64,000 nt of DNA from Phycisphaerales bacterium. GTDB lineage: Bacteria > Planctomycetota > Phycisphaerae > UBA1845 > UTPLA1. Shown here in pieces: positions 61,478-64,000 of this stretch. Within the stretch, counting starts at the first letter, position 1. Each line of letters starts with the position of its first letter. Below the pieces are notes generated by a model. The model saw only the letters and a list, made by a program, of their open reading frames with translations. It made no database searches and had not been told where the DNA came from. The translations under genes were made by a program, and so were the position numbers. The DNA lies in assembly GCA_020639075.1 (NCBI GenBank), contig JACKHI010000001.1, forward strand, positions 3,348,001 to 3,412,000, written 5' to 3'.

Positions 61478-62950
61478 ATGAGTCTCCGCGTCAAATGCGC
61501 CCTGCTCCTGATCGCGTTCGAGCTGACGTTGGCCGTCACGCTGATGCTGACCGTGCGCCATATTCGCCACTACTTCGAAAACGCGGCCGAGGCAATCGCC
61601 TCGTCCAACCGCTCCAACGCGGACTTACGCCGCCTTCGCCAGCTCCTGCGCGACGAACTGGGCCTCGTTCTGAAATTCAGCGCGGATCCCGCCGCAACCG
61701 ACAAGCAGCGAGCGCTTGGCGAGCAGATCGACGCGGCGCTGGCGGATTTCGAAAACACCCTCGGCCGTTCTGTTCAATTCGACGCCGACGACCCGAAACT
61801 CGACATCGAGACACTTCGAATCCTGCTCGCGCAGCGGGCGCGCGCCGTCGACCGCTACATCGCGGATGCGACGAAAGTCTCCGGCGAATCAACCAGCCTT
61901 CCGACATTCGACCAATCGCACCATCTCGCGCTGGATCGGTTCATCGGCCAATGGGAGACGGAGGTCTTTCATCGAATGATCCTGACTGCAGAAGGCTCTT
62001 TCGCCGCACTGAATCAATCCGTCATGATTCTCTCAATCAACATGATCGTCGGCGCCGTCCTCGGCGTGCTCGGACTCGTGCTCGTGCGCCGCTGGGTCCT
62101 GGTTCCGTTGAGCGAACTGACGAACGCCGCCGACGAGTTCGGTCGCGGCCGGCTCGATTACCGCGCCGACGTCCGCACCAGGGACGAACTCGGCAAGCTC
62201 GCCGATTCCATGAACATGATGTCCGCCGATCTGGCAAGACTCGGCCGACAGATGGTCTTTCGCGAACGCGCCGCTGCGATGGGCGAACTCATCTCGTACA
62301 TCGCTCACAACATTCGCAATCCGCTCGCCGGCATTCGCAGCCTGTCGGAGTCCTGCCGGCGAAGCGCGCCCGAACACTCGGCAATGCATGATCAACACGA
62401 CGAGATCGTCGCCAGCGTCGAGCGGCTCCAACGATGGCTCCGTGAAGTCGAGCACACGTGTCGGTCGATCGACATCCGCCCCGCGCCGGTCGATACCGCC
62501 GCGCTGGTGAACAACCTCGTCGCCGTGTTTCGACCGATGGCCGATCGACGCGACGTCAGGCTCGAGACGCGCATCGCGCCCGACGCAGCGACGATCCATG
62601 TCGACGAATCCCATTTTGAACAGGCGCTCGCCGCCATCGTCGGAAACGCGATCGAGGCGACGCCGGCCGGCGGATCGGTCACGATCGCCGTCGAGTGCGA
62701 CACGGAACGTCGCCATCAGATCGTCGCCATCGCGGATACGGGCCCCGGCATTCCGAGAGAGATGCGCGATACCGTTTTTCACCCGTCCGTCTCGACGAAG
62801 CGGGACGGACAGGGGCTCGGCCTGGCGATGGCCCGCAAGATCGCTGCATTGCATGCCGGCGAATTGACGTTTGAATGTCCGATCACAGGGGGCACGATAT
62901 TCCGGTTCGATCTACCATTACCGCAGGAGCCCGACGCGACGAATGCCTGA
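61478..62950 (+). CDS. Membrane histidine kinase of the NtrB/AtoS type
   Basis: A 490-residue sensor kinase. Membrane segments near residues 6-28 and 190-212 frame a periplasmic helical sensor domain; then HAMP (VPLSELTNAADEFGRGRLDY), HisKA with GELISYIAHNIRNPLAGIRS, and HATPase_c (AIVGNAIEATPAGGSVTI, DTGPGIPREMRD, DGQGLGLAMARKIAA). Such kinases pair with sigma-54 activators, and the downstream gene encodes one, overlapping by eight bases. Start at the ATG 61478, just after the pseudopilin stop. Confidence 0.9.
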   Translation: MSLRVKCALLLIAFELTLAVTLMLTVRHIRHYFENAAEAIASSNRSNADLRRLRQLLRDELGLVLKFSADPAATDKQRALGEQIDAALADFENTLGRSVQFDADDPKLDIETLRILLAQRARAVDRYIADATKVSGESTSLPTFDQSHHLALDRFIGQWETEVFHRMILTAEGSFAALNQSVMILSINMIVGAVLGVLGLVLVRRWVLVPLSELTNAADEFGRGRLDYRADVRTRDELGKLADSMNMMSADLARLGRQMVFRERAAAMGELISYIAHNIRNPLAGIRSLSESCRRSAPEHSAMHDQHDEIVASVERLQRWLREVEHTCRSIDIRPAPVDTAALVNNLVAVFRPMADRRDVRLETRIAPDAATIHVDESHFEQALAAIVGNAIEATPAGGSVTIAVECDTERRHQIVAIADTGPGIPREMRDTVFHPSVSTKRDGQGLGLAMARKIAALHAGELTFECPITGGTIFRFDLPLPQEPDATNA

Positions 62951-64000
62951 CTTGCTCATCATCGACGACGAAGAGACGCTGCTCGCGTCGCTCAGCCTGG
63001 AACTTCGCCGGGCCGGGCACAGCGTCCAGACGTCGACGACCGCCGCCGAGGCCATCCGACGACTCGAATCCTTCGAACCGCATGTCGCGTTGATCGATAT
63101 TCGGCTTCCCGACGCGAACGGCGTCGACCTCATCGCGCAGATCCGACAGAAAGGGCACGACTTTCCCATTGTCGTCATGACGGCCTACGGCAGCGTCGAA
63201 GGCGCCGTCGAAGCTATGCGCCGCGGCGCGACGGACTACCTCCAGAAGCCTGTCGGCATCGACGAGATCGAACTCGTCATCGAGCGCTCGCTTCGCAATC
63301 GACAGCTTATCGATCGGCTCGATGTCCTCGAACGCGAGCGCCGGCAGCTCGGCGCCGAACGCGCCATCATCGGAGAGAGCGAATCGATCCGAAAAGCGTT
63401 GCACATGGCCGATCGCATCGCGGCCGTACCGCCCGACGATCAGGGACATCTGCCGACGGTCCTCCTTCTCGGAGAAACCGGCACAGGCAAGGATCTCCTC
63501 GCCCATCGCATCCACGATCTTGGCCCGCGTCGCGACGCGCCGTTCGTCCAAATCAACTGCTCTGCCTTGCCCGCGCAACTCGTCGAGGCCGAACTCTTCG
63601 GCCATGAGCGCGGCGCATTCACGGACGCACGAACCACAAGGAAAGGTCTCTTCGAAGCCGCCAGCGAAGGCACCGTCTTCCTCGACGAAATCGGCGACAT
63701 GCCGCTCGAACTGCAGGCCAAGCTGCTGATCGTTTTGGAGAATCGAAAATTCCGCCGCATCGGCGATACGCGCGAACGCAAAGTGCAAGCCCGCGTCATC
63801 GCGGCAACCAACGTCGATTTGAGCCATCGCGTCGATGATGAGCGATTCCGCCGCGATCTGCTCTTCCGCCTGCAGACATTCTGCGTCGAGCTGCCGCCGC
63901 TTCGCGAGCGCGGCGCCGACGTCGTCCACATCGCCGAGCACTTTATCGACCGCCAGGCGCGTCGACTGCATCGCACTCCGCCGAAGCTGACTGCGGCCGC
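62943..64000 (+). CDS. NtrC-type sigma-54 response regulator (cut at window end)
   Basis: The first 352 residues of a response regulator that runs past the window. REC domain (LLIIDDEETLLASLS, phospho-acceptor Asp in HVALIDIRLPDANG, Thr in VMTAYGSVEG, Lys in YLQKPVG) followed by the AAA+ domain: Walker A GETGTGKD, the sigma-54 contact loop ERGAFTDA (variant of GAFTGA with Asp at the fifth position), Walker B GTVFLDEIGDM, and FRRDLLFRLQTF. The DNA-binding Fis-type domain would lie outside. Starts eight bases before the kinase stop, suggesting translational coupling. The Asp variant is seen in some activators. Confidence 0.92.
   Translation, partial: MPDLLIIDDEETLLASLSLELRRAGHSVQTSTTAAEAIRRLESFEPHVALIDIRLPDANGVDLIAQIRQKGHDFPIVVMTAYGSVEGAVEAMRRGATDYLQKPVGIDEIELVIERSLRNRQLIDRLDVLERERRQLGAERAIIGESESIRKALHMADRIAAVPPDDQGHLPTVLLLGETGTGKDLLAHRIHDLGPRRDAPFVQINCSALPAQLVEAELFGHERGAFTDARTTRKGLFEAASEGTVFLDEIGDMPLELQAKLLIVLENRKFRRIGDTRERKVQARVIAATNVDLSHRVDDERFRRDLLFRLQTFCVELPPLRERGADVVHIAEHFIDRQARRLHRTPPKLTAA

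Overview
The window looks like chromosomal DNA of a member of the Planctomycetota, probably from the Phycisphaerae side of the phylum. Evidence seen directly: high GC, a 16S rRNA gene that contains the EUB338-II signature at 15412-15429 (typical of planctomycetes), an unlinked 16S gene with its own promoter and terminator, and many secreted proteins with dockerin-like EF-hand tails, prepilin-type N-termini, PEP-CTERM tails and zinc-ribbon membrane anchors. The class assignment is an inference. There is no prophage, transposase, CRISPR array, tRNA or obvious genomic island; gene calls are spread evenly over both strands. All positions were counted by hand.

Layout. 0.1-4.1 kb: housekeeping genes (3-hydroxyacyl-CoA dehydrogenase, trpS, and overlapping scpA and ridA-like genes) separated by palindromic repeats. 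4.4-13.9 kb: a dockerin-tagged vanadium haloperoxidase, mtnA, a PEP-CTERM protein, obgE and several hypothetical proteins. 14.0-16.1 kb: a solitary 16S rRNA transcription unit on the minus strand (promoter, boxA-like site, rRNA, terminator). 17.3-22.1 kb: the classical thrS-infC-rpmI-rplT operon with promoters and a terminator, followed by a HAD phosphatase. 22.1-36.2 kb: envelope genes (a pseudopilin with a zinc-ribbon partner, amidase, predicted aminopeptidase, CAAX-type protease, HAF-repeat and dockerin proteins, DUF2071, purple-acid-phosphatase-like enzyme, zinc-ribbon membrane proteins). 36.3-43.0 kb: a MacB/LolCDE-like ABC pair, a methyltransferase, an M42 peptidase, and overlapping prmC and GT9 glycosyltransferase genes. 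43.0-54.7 kb: two more pseudopilins, a second zinc-ribbon partner, a DUF4397/GSDH lipoprotein pair, a LolD-like ATPase, an FG-GAP lipoprotein, and a three-gene cassette (membrane-anchored dockerin, cohesin-like secreted protein, VIT/VWA protein). 55.1-64.0 kb: signalling genes: a REC-GGDEF-HD protein, a PAS histidine kinase with an Rcp1-type response regulator, then a dockerin protein, a pseudopilin and a histidine kinase/NtrC-type regulator pair cut by the window end.

How the genes fit together. Much of the coding capacity serves export, anchoring and processing at the cell envelope: at least five proteins carry dockerin-like calcium-binding repeats, one neighbour looks cohesin-like, four carry prepilin signals and one a PEP-CTERM. 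Intergenic regions hold several families of short palindromes. One family of six copies keeps its flanks constant while the stem varies with compensatory changes. Several genes have a -10 box only 7-10 bases before the start codon and no Shine-Dalgarno sequence, which suggests leaderless mRNAs. The first ~40 bases may be the tail of an upstream gene, but the reading frame cannot be decided.
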